Of a stretch of DNA of 40,075 nucleotides, positions 23,906 to 31,678 are shown one piece after another (position 1 is the stretch's first letter; each line of letters begins with the position of its first letter). Source of the stretch: CAYZHV01 sp046541355 (lineage in GTDB: Bacteria; Spirochaetota; Spirochaetia; DSM-27196; Alkalispirochaetaceae); assembly GCA_046541355.1 (NCBI GenBank), contig JBKHDM010000018.1, positions 1 through 40,075 of the forward strand, written 5' to 3'. The position numbers were made by a program, and so were the translations under genes. Below the pieces are notes generated by a model. It saw only the letters and a list, made by a program, of their open reading frames with translations. It did no database searches and was not told the DNA's origin.

Positions 23906-24483
23906 CCTCTCAGCTCCCTCGCCGGGCGGAACTCAACCTGCACCTGTTCGAACCCCGCAAGCTCCATGAGCTCGGTCGCAAGCTCCCTGGCGTTCTCCTC
24001 CGCCCGGTTGAGAATGCCCTTTTCAACAGCGTCCCGGCGGACACGATCCTTGACCGCCTCCATCTCCCCGGAGACCTGATCCCACTCGATACTCCCGCCC
24101 CGCTCCCGGACAAAGAACTGCTCGATGGACTCTTCGACGGCGTCGACGAGGAGCACCTCTGCCGCCGGCAGTATCAGCAACAGCAGCTCCGGATCATCAG
24201 GATCCCGCAAAAGCTCTACCCCATCCTCGAGATCGAGACCTGCCTGGACCCGGATCTCGAGGGCGAACAACAGCTGCTGATCCCGGGTTCTGAACAGACC
24301 GAGTAGATACTCCTGCTCTCCAAAGTAGACGACATCGCGATATACATACTCCACAGTGTGCAGCTCGAGGAGCGTGTTGATCCTCGACTCGAGGCTCGAG
24401 AGGGTCGAATCATCCCGCCGGTTGTCGCAGCCGGTGAGGAGGATAAGAAAGGCGGTTACAGTAATTGATATAACACGACCCAT
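23902..24483 (-). CDS. DUF4230-like lipoprotein (paralogue 2)
   Basis: About 193 aa. The N-terminus MGRVISITVTAFLILLTGC is a lipoprotein signal with Cys19. The conserved pieces are LLELHTVEYVYRDVVYFG, LLFALEIRVQAGLDLEDGVELL, a PAAEVLLVDAVEESIEQFFV segment, and a C-terminal helix with KGILNRAEENARELATELMELAGF. It is shorter than paralogue 1 because about 30 residues after YVYR are missing. ATG 24483 is used; GTG 24495 in the same frame is an alternative and lies in a palindromic element. Confidence 0.6.
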   Translation of the reverse strand: MGRVISITVTAFLILLTGCDNRRDDSTLSSLESRINTLLELHTVEYVYRDVVYFGEQEYLLGLFRTRDQQLLFALEIRVQAGLDLEDGVELLRDPDDPELLLLILPAAEVLLVDAVEESIEQFFVRERGGSIEWDQVSGEMEAVKDRVRRDAVEKGILNRAEENARELATELMELAGFEQVQVEFRPARELRG

Positions 24484-24492
24484 GGAGCTTCT

Positions 24493-24504
24493 CACTACGT
24501 AGTG
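24493..24504. promoter_or_regulatory. 12-bp perfect palindrome upstream of the DUF4230-like pair
   Basis: CACTACGTAGTG lies at the 5' end of the pair, overlapping a TACACT -10-like box on the minus strand. It could be an operator controlling this pair and perhaps the divergent surface-protein gene. Confidence 0.3.
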
Positions 24505-24570
24505 TAGGAGGCGGGCGGGAGCCGTGCAAGTTACCGCCTGATGTGTTAGAGTCTCTTCTGAGGTTAAGCG

Positions 24571-25848
24571 TTGTCACTGTCGTCGCGTTCGCCCCTGTCT
24601 GTTCTCCTACTGATTCTGCTGCTCCAGCCGTTTCTGCTCCACGCCCAGGAGCCGATCCAACCCGCCCTCGGTGTCTACCTGCCCGATGCCGAAGACGCTC
24701 CCACAAACGTAATCGCCCTCACTGAGCGGATAAACAGCGACCTTCTCAGGCGGCTGAACCGGCGCAACCGGTTTGTGATCTCCGTGGAGGAGGGGCCGGA
24801 GGATCTCGACGCATTTGCCGAGGCGCTCGCGGAGGATCCGCCGGAGGAGACCGACGTAATAATCCTTGGGGCCCTCGACCAGCGGAGGGACGGCAGCTAC
24901 AGATACCTCTACGAGATCTGGTCCGCCCGCCTCGAGCGGTTTACCTTCTCCCAGGAGTTTGACGCCCGGGGCCTCGTGGCGATGGGTAACGAGGACGCCA
25001 TCATCCTTTTGAGCCGGGAGGTGCAGCAGGAGGTCGAAGAGGCGCTCCTCGAGCTCTTTCCCGGATTCGGCTGGCTCGAGTTCGTCAATCAGGGCACACA
25101 GGATAGCTACGAAGTGCTCATTAACGAGGAGAGCGTCGGAACCAACCTCACTGAGATCTCCCTCCTCCCCGGGAGCTGGAAGATCGAGATACTCCAGGAG
25201 ATCGACGACGAGGTCTACGTTATGGCCCGGGACGAGGTTGCCCTCGGCCCTGAGGACTACTACGAGCTGATCTTCGAGCTCGCGAGCGAGCCGCCTGCGA
25301 TCCCCGGCTACCTGCGTGTCGAGCGTACCGCCGACGACTGGCGGGTTGGTATCGAGGCGGGCTATGACTATCTCATTCCGATATCCGAGCTCTCGGAAGA
25401 TCTCTTTGTCCGGGGAGATGTAATCGTTACCCGGGTGGTCTTTAACGATCTGCCCATCCGAAATCTCATTATGGGAATCGACACCGGCCTCGGCTCCTTT
25501 GCACCCCTCGAAGACGGACAGATCGAGACGAACAACGAGTTTATCCCGCTCCTGGGGTTTCTCGGCTATCGCTTCGGCCCCCTGGGGGGTGTGGACTTTA
25601 CCCTGAAGGCAGCCGGGGGCGTACAGCTCGCAATCGTCGAGTACACCTTCGCCGAGGGCGTCGACCCTGAGGATCAGCCGATCGAGGACGACCAGTACGT
25701 CGCCACTGTGAGGGGCTCGGTGGAGTTCGGCTTTAACTGGGGGCGCTACCTGCGGATTCACGCCGGAACCAGCCTCTGGAGCTTTATCGAGGAGCGGGAG
25801 GCTTTGAGCTTTATCGGCCTCCACGCCGGACTCGGCATCAAGTTCTGA
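24571..25848 (+). CDS. Surface protein with PEGA-like domain and C-terminal beta-barrel
   Basis: Protein of 425 aa. A signal peptide (LSVLLLILLLQPFLLHAQ) leads. Residues about 30-150 resemble the N-terminal domain of FlgO/CsgG-type proteins (GVYLPDAEDAPTNVIALTERINSDLLRRL...DVIILGALDQRRDGSYRY). A PEGA-like beta repeat follows (SYEVLINEESVGTNLTEISLLPGSWKIEILQE). The final 150 residues alternate short strands (VGIEAGYDYLIPISEL, LLGFLGYRFGPL, VEFGFNWGRYLRIHAGTSLW) and end in GLHAGLGIKF, an outer-membrane barrel ending. The start is TTG 24571 with GAGG 7 bases upstream. The function is unknown; it probably spans or lines the outer membrane. Confidence 0.65.
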   Translation: MSLSSRSPLSVLLLILLLQPFLLHAQEPIQPALGVYLPDAEDAPTNVIALTERINSDLLRRLNRRNRFVISVEEGPEDLDAFAEALAEDPPEETDVIILGALDQRRDGSYRYLYEIWSARLERFTFSQEFDARGLVAMGNEDAIILLSREVQQEVEEALLELFPGFGWLEFVNQGTQDSYEVLINEESVGTNLTEISLLPGSWKIEILQEIDDEVYVMARDEVALGPEDYYELIFELASEPPAIPGYLRVERTADDWRVGIEAGYDYLIPISELSEDLFVRGDVIVTRVVFNDLPIRNLIMGIDTGLGSFAPLEDGQIETNNEFIPLLGFLGYRFGPLGGVDFTLKAAGGVQLAIVEYTFAEGVDPEDQPIEDDQYVATVRGSVEFGFNWGRYLRIHAGTSLWSFIEEREALSFIGLHAGLGIKF

Positions 25849-25884
25849 ATTCGACTCCTTGCGCCTCCTTTCGCCTCCGGGCTC

Positions 25885-25914
25885 TTGCGCGCCCCAGGTT
25901 TGACAAACTATAGT
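25885..25914 (+). promoter_or_regulatory. Possible promoter of the propeller lipoprotein gene
   Basis: TTGCGC (25885-25890) and TATAGT (25909-25914) are 18 bp apart. Transcription would start near 25921, leaving a long leader of about 120 bases before the preferred start. Confidence 0.4.
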
Positions 25915-26041
25915 TCAGGTAACTCCACGTTCGCTGTTGCCCCCGTAGCGAGTGTCCGCTCACCTGCTGTTGCTTCTTTGGAGCTTCGATTTAACAATTA
26001 CCCTCTGTCGGGAGTCGCCTTTGTTAGTGGAGCGTTCCGTT

Positions 26042-27679
26042 TTGAAACCAGCCGCTGCGACAAGCAGCGTTTCACCTTTTCGAAGCAGGCGTCGCTCGCG
26101 TGTACCAGCAACCGCCCTTGCGCTGCTTCTGTTCGCCGCACTTCTCGGCTCCTGCGGCAACCTCTATGTGGAGCAGGCTGATTTTTTACGGGAATCAGAA
26201 GAGATAGGGGCGGGCACCGAGAATCCCGGGGTTCTTTTGTCACCCACGATCATTACCGTCACCGAGGGTGGTACGACCGGCAGCTACGAGGTCTCCCTCA
26301 CCGGCGCACCTGCCGCGGAGGTGACCGTTGCCGTCAACCCCGGAGCACAGCTGTCAACAAGTACGGCAACTCTCCTCTTTGGCCCCACCGACTGGAGTAT
26401 CCCACAGCAGGTTACGGTAACCGCCGTCGACGATGCCGCCGAGGAGGGCAATCACTCGGATACTATTAGCCATACAACCAGCAGCGATGATCCCGGCTAC
26501 GAGGGGCTCGACGGTGGGAGCGTTACCGTCAGTATCGTGGACAACGACGCTCCGGGAGTCTCTGTATCCACCGCGAGCGTTGAGGTTACAGAAGGTGGCG
26601 TAGGGGCGTCATACGAGATCGTGCTGACGACGCAGCCGACGGCAAACGTAACAATCACTGCGACTCCAAACCTCTCAGAGGTGAGTGCAACACCCACGTC
26701 GCTAATCTTTAACGCCACGACCTGGGATGCTCCCCAGCAGATCATTGTTGACGCGGTGGATGACGCGGTCTTTGAGGGAGCGCACAACGATACCATTGAC
26801 CACACCGTTACCAGTGGTGACGCCGAGTATGACGCGCTTGGCGTGAGTTCGGTTGCGGTTACCATCACTGATGATGAACAGGCACTCAAGATTTACGCTG
26901 CCTCTGGAACTGAAATATACCGATTCGATGATATGGCGGGATCCAACGAGGAGACATACAATGGTAACGCCGGCACACCATTTACCAACTCGATTAACGC
27001 CCTCTTCGTCGACGCAACTCATATCTATGTCGCAGATAACAACGGTGATCTTCTTTACCGTTTCGAAGATATGAACGGTACTAACCAAGCGGAGTACAAT
27101 CCGGGCGGGAATGGCAATGTTTACGGAGTTAGCGTTTTCGGCGGACAGATCTATACCAGCAGCTTCTTCGCAGGGCCGTTGCACCGATTTGATGACATGA
27201 TTGGAACGAACTTGGTTACCTACGACGGAAGCGTTCTCACCCCGTTTTTAAGACCTATCAATGTAACAGTTGCAGCAAGCGGAATCTATGTCGTCGACTT
27301 TGATCAAGCGCTTCTGTACCGTTTCGACGACATGGACGGTGCCAATCAGGAGGAGTATGACGGAGGTGTTACTCCCTTTGCGAATCCCAGAGAAGCTGCG
27401 GTCGATTCCTTCGGTCGAATTTATGTTGTCGATCTGAACAATAGTCTTGTGTACCGATTCGACGACATGGCCGGGGCCAATCAGGTTACTTACGACGGAA
27501 GCGCCGGAGGAGGAACGGCTTTTGGAAGCCCCGGTGGCCTGGCAATCGATTCGTTGGATCGCATCTACGTTTCAGACATCAATACGAATTTGATCTACAG
27601 GTTCGACGATATGGATGGGCTCAATCAGGTTGAGCTACCCTTAACCGGCGTCGATGATGTTTTCGTCTTCGGGCCTTGA
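26042..27679 (+). CDS. Lipoprotein with two Calx-beta-like domains and a six-bladed propeller
   Basis: About 545 aa. A hydrophobic segment ATALALLLFAALLGSC forms the lipobox. Two Calx-beta-like repeats follow (ITVTEGGTTGSYEVSLTGAP... and VEVTEGGVGASYEIVLTTQP..., each with VTxxAVDDAxxEGxHxDTIxHT and ending in VSIVDND or VTITDDE). Then come six copies, about 45 residues apart, of YRFDDMxGxNQxxYxG at DNA positions near 26917, 27054, 27180, 27317, 27449 and 27595, each preceded by a DSxxRIYVVD-type strand, as in NHL or SBBP propellers. An extracellular adhesion or binding role is inferred. The start is uncertain: TTG 26042 has GGAG 9 bases upstream; the frame is open back to GTG 25952. Codon use in the propeller is less GC-rich. 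Confidence 0.72.
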   Translation: MKPAAATSSVSPFRSRRRSRVPATALALLLFAALLGSCGNLYVEQADFLRESEEIGAGTENPGVLLSPTIITVTEGGTTGSYEVSLTGAPAAEVTVAVNPGAQLSTSTATLLFGPTDWSIPQQVTVTAVDDAAEEGNHSDTISHTTSSDDPGYEGLDGGSVTVSIVDNDAPGVSVSTASVEVTEGGVGASYEIVLTTQPTANVTITATPNLSEVSATPTSLIFNATTWDAPQQIIVDAVDDAVFEGAHNDTIDHTVTSGDAEYDALGVSSVAVTITDDEQALKIYAASGTEIYRFDDMAGSNEETYNGNAGTPFTNSINALFVDATHIYVADNNGDLLYRFEDMNGTNQAEYNPGGNGNVYGVSVFGGQIYTSSFFAGPLHRFDDMIGTNLVTYDGSVLTPFLRPINVTVAASGIYVVDFDQALLYRFDDMDGANQEEYDGGVTPFANPREAAVDSFGRIYVVDLNNSLVYRFDDMAGANQVTYDGSAGGGTAFGSPGGLAIDSLDRIYVSDINTNLIYRFDDMDGLNQVELPLTGVDDVFVFGP

Positions 27680-28005
27680 GGTAGCTCCTCCGCTCGCCGG
27701 CACGTCGAAGCACCTGCTGCTATACCACGCCAACGCAGTTGCCCGCTTATCGGCCCTCCGCCTCGTCGCGCCGGAGGGCCCTCCCGGCCTGCCGCGACGG
27801 GCTGATTCACCGTCACGTCTTAGCCCTTCTCCTCGTGGCTGCGGACGGTAGCGTCAATAGCTCTGCGAAACTTCAACCTCACCGTCGATGTGGAGGGCAA
27901 TCCGGTAACGTTGCGAAACCCCACGCCTCCGGGTAGACGGTGAGGTCGGTCTCACCCCCTTTTCTCGGGCGGGTCCCCGGGGTAGGATGTGCCAGGAGTC
28001 AGATA
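27680..28005. other. Non-coding gap before argA
   Basis: A 326-bp gap without a supported gene. It contains a strong hairpin (27752-27780). A short frame near 27860-27940 reads FNLTVDVEGNPVTLRNPTPP but has no start codon and may be a gene remnant or chance. The argA ribosome site AGGAG lies just before its ATG. Confidence 0.5.
27752..27780 (+). terminator. GC-rich hairpin after the propeller lipoprotein gene
   Basis: GGCCCTCCG and CGGAGGGCC form a perfect 9-bp stem with an 11-base loop, 72 bases after the stop. No T-run follows, so if it terminates, it needs help from Rho. Confidence 0.45.
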
Positions 28006-29340
28006 ATGAAGGCCGGCATGATCCAGAAACAGGTTGATCTCATCCGGGAGGTTTTTACCTACACCCACCGGTTTACCGGAAAGACCTTCGTCTTTCATAT
28101 CGATTACAAGGTAATCGATACCCCTCTGTTTCCTCCCCTCGTGAAAGACCTGGTGCTTCTCCATCGCGCGGGTATCCATGTGGTTCTCGTGCCCGGGGCG
28201 CGGCAGCGGATCGACGAGGTTCTCACGCAGTACGGGCTAAGCTGGGAGCGGATCAGGGGGGTGCGGATCGCGACACCCGAGGCGATGCCCTTTATCAAGA
28301 TGGCGGCCTTCGATGTGGCAAACCGGCTTCTGACCACCCTCTCGGTCCACCGGACCAACGCGGTCCTCGGTAACTGGGTGAGGGCGCGGGCGGTGGGTGT
28401 GGAGGGGGGCGTCGACTTTCAGCACGCCGGCCACGTTGAGCGGGTGCAGCTCGATCTGCTTCGCACGGTCCTTGAGGATGGGCTTGTCCCGATCTTCCCG
28501 TGCATCGGATGGAGCGGCTCCGGGCAGCCGTACAACATCTCCTCCCGGGAGCTTGCCACCTCGATCAGTATGAGCCTCGCCGCGGACAAGCTCTTTTTTA
28601 TCACGAGCACCCCCGGGATCGACGCGGGGGATTACCAGCTGCCGGCGGGCGTGGACACCGGCCGAACCGGGCGGATCAGCAGGATGGACGTGGCTCAGGC
28701 AAAGGCGTTTCTCCACACCAACCGTCCCTCCGACGGCGACACGGACTACACCGACTACGAGCTTGTTGCGTTTGCCCATAAGGCGGCAGCCCAGAGCGTA
28801 AACCGGGTCCACATAATCGACGGTACCGTCGAGGGGGCTGTCCTGATGGAGATTTTCTCCACCCTCGGGGTGGGAACGATGGTCCATGCAAACGAGTACC
28901 AGAGCATCCGGCCGATGCGACCGGAGGACAGCGCCGATGTCCACCGGCTGATGCTCCCCCTCTCCCAGCGGGGTGTTCTCGTCAAGCGAAGCGAGGATGA
29001 GCTCGCCAGGCGTTACGAGGACTTTGTGGTCCACGAGACCGACGGCACGATCCACGGCTGCGGCGCCCTTCATCGATATCCCGACGGCTCCGGTGAGATC
29101 GCGGGTATCGCCGTGGACCGCGCCTTCGAGCACCTCGGAATCGGACAGAAGATCGTCTCCTATCTGATCGACCGGGGCCGGAGCCTCGGCATTCCGCGAC
29201 TCTTTGTTCTGACAACCCAGACCTCCGACTGGTTCGAGCAGCTTGGCTTCAAAAAGAGCCCCGTCGACCGGCTGCCGGAGGAGAAGCGCGCCCTCTACGA
29301 CCCGGAGCGAAACAGCCGGGTTCTCGTTCTCGACCTCTGA
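28006..29340 (+). CDS. argA: Amino-acid N-acetyltransferase (N-acetylglutamate synthase)
   Basis: Protein of 444 aa, the same length as E. coli ArgA. Residues 1-290 are an amino-acid-kinase fold domain (FVFHIDYKVIDTPLFPPLVKDLVLLHRAGIHVVLVPGA, GIRVA-type GVRIATPEAM, and VPIFPCIGWSGSGQPYNISSRELATSISMSLAADKLFFIT). Residues about 300-444 are a GNAT domain (IRPMRPEDSADVHRL, GEIAGIAVDRAFEHLGIGQKIVSYLI, LFVLTTQTSDWFEQLGF). It acetylates glutamate with acetyl-CoA in the first step of arginine synthesis. The start is ATG 28006 with AGGAG 7 bases before; the longer frame from 27940 is not needed. The THEP1-like gene follows after 2 bases. Confidence 0.92.
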   Translation: MKAGMIQKQVDLIREVFTYTHRFTGKTFVFHIDYKVIDTPLFPPLVKDLVLLHRAGIHVVLVPGARQRIDEVLTQYGLSWERIRGVRIATPEAMPFIKMAAFDVANRLLTTLSVHRTNAVLGNWVRARAVGVEGGVDFQHAGHVERVQLDLLRTVLEDGLVPIFPCIGWSGSGQPYNISSRELATSISMSLAADKLFFITSTPGIDAGDYQLPAGVDTGRTGRISRMDVAQAKAFLHTNRPSDGDTDYTDYELVAFAHKAAAQSVNRVHIIDGTVEGAVLMEIFSTLGVGTMVHANEYQSIRPMRPEDSADVHRLMLPLSQRGVLVKRSEDELARRYEDFVVHETDGTIHGCGALHRYPDGSGEIAGIAVDRAFEHLGIGQKIVSYLIDRGRSLGIPRLFVLTTQTSDWFEQLGFKKSPVDRLPEEKRALYDPERNSRVLVLDL

Positions 29341-29342
29341 CC

Positions 29343-29852
29343 GTGCTCCTCAGAATCGTTACCGGCGAGAGGGATGCCGGAAAGACCCGCGTTGTAAAAG
29401 ATCTCGTGGGGAGCCCGGGGGCGGCGGGGATTTACCAGCCGAAGCTCCTCGAGGAGGGGGAGGTCGTCGGCTACGATCTGGTGCTCTTTGGACCGACGGT
29501 AGAGGGAGTGGAGCGGATGGCCGTTGCCCGCCTGAGGCGGCCCGCGGGAGAGGGGTGGTTTCGTTTTCGACGATTCTGGTTCTCCCCGGACGCCTTTGCC
29601 CGGGCCGCCGCCCGCGCCGGCGAGCTCTGTCGGGGGGCGCAGGCAACGGCGGGCGGGATCGCCTCCGGGGCGGGGCTGTTCCTCGACGAGGCGGGCCCCC
29701 TGGAGGTCGAGGGGCGCGGTCTTGCCCCCGCCCTGACCACCTTTCTCGCCACCTCCCTGGACGTTACCGTTACTGTCAGGCCAACCCTTGTCGCCTGGGC
29801 GCGGAGCCTGGGGGAGGGACGGAGGATCGAGGTGGTCGATCTTTCGGGCTGA
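29343..29852 (+). CDS. THEP1-like nucleoside triphosphatase
   Basis: Protein of 169 aa. The P-loop GERDAGKT is at residues 8-15 (IVTGERDAGKTRVVKDLV). A Walker B-like FLDEAGPLEVEG comes near residue 115, matching the DEIGPLE motif of the THEP1/NTPase_1 family. The conserved arginine that usually follows the nucleotide-binding strand is not obvious. Cysteines and metal sites are absent. THEP1 proteins hydrolyse NTPs slowly; their roles are unclear, although relatives occur near molybdenum cofactor genes. The start is GTG 29343, just 2 bases after argA stops, so it is coupled to argA. It is convergent with mocA, with 14 bases between them. Confidence 0.68.
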   Translation: MLLRIVTGERDAGKTRVVKDLVGSPGAAGIYQPKLLEEGEVVGYDLVLFGPTVEGVERMAVARLRRPAGEGWFRFRRFWFSPDAFARAAARAGELCRGAQATAGGIASGAGLFLDEAGPLEVEGRGLAPALTTFLATSLDVTVTVRPTLVAWARSLGEGRRIEVVDLSG

Positions 29853-29866
29853 CCGCCCGGGTACGG

Positions 29867-30499
29867 TTAACTCATTGACCCACCGCGCAGGAGGCGTGCG
29901 AGATCCTCGAGCCGGGCGAGGTCCTCGGGGGTGTCGGCGTCGCTGGTGACGCCTGGGTCCTCCACCTCCACCGGCCTCGCTCCGAGGGGTTGGATTATCT
30001 GCATCGCCCGCCTCGAGGGGTGCGCGGTTCTGATCGCCTCGATAGCCGGAGGGGCGAGGAGGACAGGATGCCCCCGCTCTCCCCGATAGACCGGATACGC
30101 CGCGGCAGCCCCGCCGATCGCCCCGGCGACCTGGAAAAAAGTCTCCCTGCGGAGGAGCGGGATGTCCGCGACCATGATAAAGGCGCTCTCGCTCTCCCGT
30201 GCCGCCAGTCCCCGCTGGAGGGAGCCAAGCTGTCCGAGGTGGTATGAGCTGTTCTCGACGAGCAGCAGGTCCGGCCGGGCCGGAAGATACTCCCGGAGAT
30301 CGACGGCCCCCCAGACAAGGATCACCCTCCTGCAGGCTGAAAGGGCGGCATCGAGGGCGTGGGAAAAAAGGGGACGACCCCTGAAGGGGATGAGCTGTTT
30401 CGGTTTGCCCATCCGGGTGGAGCTGCCCGCTGCGAGGAGGACGCAGTCGATGGGCAGGCGCGGAGGGTGTGAGCCCTCCGATAGAGCATCCGGCGACAT
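29867..30499 (-). CDS. mocA: MocA/YgfJ-type nucleotidyltransferase
   Basis: Protein of 210 aa. The nucleotide-binding motif LLAAGSSTRMGKPKQLIPFRG spans residues 22-42, and MVADIPLLRRETF gives the metal-binding Asp of the MobA-like fold. RGERGHPVLL and SDADTPEDL complete the family pattern. MocA adds CMP to molybdopterin to form the cytosine dinucleotide cofactor of molybdenum hydroxylases; its close relative YgfJ is linked to selenium-dependent hydroxylases. Which one this is cannot be decided from sequence alone. A GATACT box ends 6 bases before ATG 30499, with no good ribosome site. Start sites further upstream (to 30607) lack the conserved N-terminus. Confidence 0.85.
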   Translation of the reverse strand: MSPDALSEGSHPPRLPIDCVLLAAGSSTRMGKPKQLIPFRGRPLFSHALDAALSACRRVILVWGAVDLREYLPARPDLLLVENSSYHLGQLGSLQRGLAARESESAFIMVADIPLLRRETFFQVAGAIGGAAAAYPVYRGERGHPVLLAPPAIEAIRTAHPSRRAMQIIQPLGARPVEVEDPGVTSDADTPEDLARLEDLARLLRGGSMS

Positions 30500-30511
30500 A
30501 CCCTTAGTATC
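30500..30511 (-). promoter_or_regulatory. -10-like box of mocA, predicted leaderless
   Basis: On the minus strand GATACT (30506-30511) is followed by AAGGGT and then ATG 30499. The -35 is poor. AAGGGT is too close to the ATG to act as a normal ribosome site. Confidence 0.4.
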
Positions 30512-30541
30512 TACAAGCTTGTTGCTATTGCCTACCGCCGC

Positions 30542-30571
30542 TTGCCTCAGGCGCGGGCGCTTCGGTAGAGT
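30542..30571 (+). promoter_or_regulatory. Promoter of the FecBCD-type transporter operon
   Basis: TTGCCT (30542-30547) and TAGAGT (30566-30571) are 18 bp apart. A leader of about 25 bases ends in GGAG at 7 bases from GTG 30602. Confidence 0.55.
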
Positions 30572-30601
30572 TTGGCCAACTCGAACCATCGGAGACTGAA
30601 C

Positions 30602-31678
30602 GTGCACAGCTTTCCTAAACTGATTCTTCTTCTCTCCCTTATCCTTCTCGCCCTCCCTCTCGCGGCAACCGGGGTTCCCGAGGAGCCGGCGACCATAACC
30701 GTCGAGGACGCCCTTGGACGGAGTGTCTCAATCCCGGAGGATCCCTCCCGTATCGTTCTCGCCGGACAGGCGACCTTTATGCTCGTCGACGCCCTCTACC
30801 TCTTTCCTGATGCGGGTGAGCGGGTTGTCGGTGTCGGTCAGACCAACCAGGGGCTCGGGGATTTTTTTCCGGTTCTCGACGCGGGGGCATCGGAGAAAGC
30901 GGGGCTCGGCCGCAACGCGGGAGCGGAGGAGATCCTCGCCCTCCGGCCGGAGCTTGTAATTCTCAAAAGCCGGATGGCCCGCTCCCTCGGAGCGGCTCTC
31001 GAGAGCGCCGGCGCGACCGTCGTCTACCTCGACCTCGAAACGCCGGAGCAGTACGCCCGGGATATCCGCACCCTCGGCACGATTCTCGGGCAGCAGCAGC
31101 GGGCGCAACAGATCGTGGAGCTCTACCGCAGTCGGGTGGAGGCGCTCCAGGAGGCGACCGACGGCCGGGAACGACCCTCGGTGCTGCTGCTCTACGGGAG
31201 TGAGAGCGCAGACGGCTACAGCTACAGCGTTCCGCCGGCGGGCTGGATCCAGACCGACCAGGTGCGCCTTGGCGGGGGCGAGCCGGTCTGGATAGGTGAA
31301 GGCGGGAGCCCCGGCTGGAACCAGGTCCAGTTCGAGCAGATCGCAGCGTGGGACCCGGAGGTTATCGTCTTTGTATCCTACCGCTCCACCCCCGATGAGC
31401 TTCTCGCAGCGGTCGAGGGCGACCCTCTCTGGCAGGAGCTCGGGGCGGTCGAGGGGGGCGAGGTCTACGCGATGCCCTGGGACTACTACAGCTGGGCTCA
31501 GCCCGACAGTCGCTGGGTCCTTGCCGCGGAGTGGTTCGCCTATCTCCTCCATGGAGACGCCTTTTCCGTCCCCTTTGAGAGCCGGATCCGCGCCTTCTTC
31601 CGGGAGTTCTACGGCTTTGACGAGGATCGCTACCGTGAGACGATAGCTCCAACCCTGGGGGGAGAGCTTTTTGAGTAA
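30602..31678 (+). CDS. ABC transporter substrate-binding protein, FecB/BtuF/MolA class
   Basis: Protein of 358 aa with signal peptide MHSFPKLILLLSLILLALPL. The class III binding fold is recognised from ITVEDALGRSVSIPEDPSRIV, AEEILALRPELVIL, VYLDLETPEQYARDIRTLGTILGQ, WNQVQFEQIAAWDPEVIVFV and the C-terminal MPWDYYSWAQPDSRWVLAAEWFAYLLHG. Such proteins bind iron-siderophores, haem, cobalamin or, in the MolA subgroup, molybdate and tungstate. The MocA and purine-hydroxylase-type genes nearby favour a molybdate or tungstate ligand, but this is inference. GTG 30602 is used because GGAG precedes it; the gene overlaps the permease by 8 bases. Confidence 0.85.
   Translation: MHSFPKLILLLSLILLALPLAATGVPEEPATITVEDALGRSVSIPEDPSRIVLAGQATFMLVDALYLFPDAGERVVGVGQTNQGLGDFFPVLDAGASEKAGLGRNAGAEEILALRPELVILKSRMARSLGAALESAGATVVYLDLETPEQYARDIRTLGTILGQQQRAQQIVELYRSRVEALQEATDGRERPSVLLLYGSESADGYSYSVPPAGWIQTDQVRLGGGEPVWIGEGGSPGWNQVQFEQIAAWDPEVIVFVSYRSTPDELLAAVEGDPLWQELGAVEGGEVYAMPWDYYSWAQPDSRWVLAAEWFAYLLHGDAFSVPFESRIRAFFREFYGFDEDRYRETIAPTLGGELFE

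Noticed and set aside
25900..25914. TTGACA followed closely by TATAGT
   Set aside because: The two boxes are only 3 bp apart, so they cannot work as one promoter. TATAGT was paired with TTGCGC further upstream instead.
27739..27942. Short frames in the gap before argA, one reading FNLTVDVEGNPVTLRNPTPP
   Set aside because: No start codon or ribosome site fits, and the frame is only about 39 codons after a stop. It could be a remnant of a surface-protein gene but that cannot be supported.
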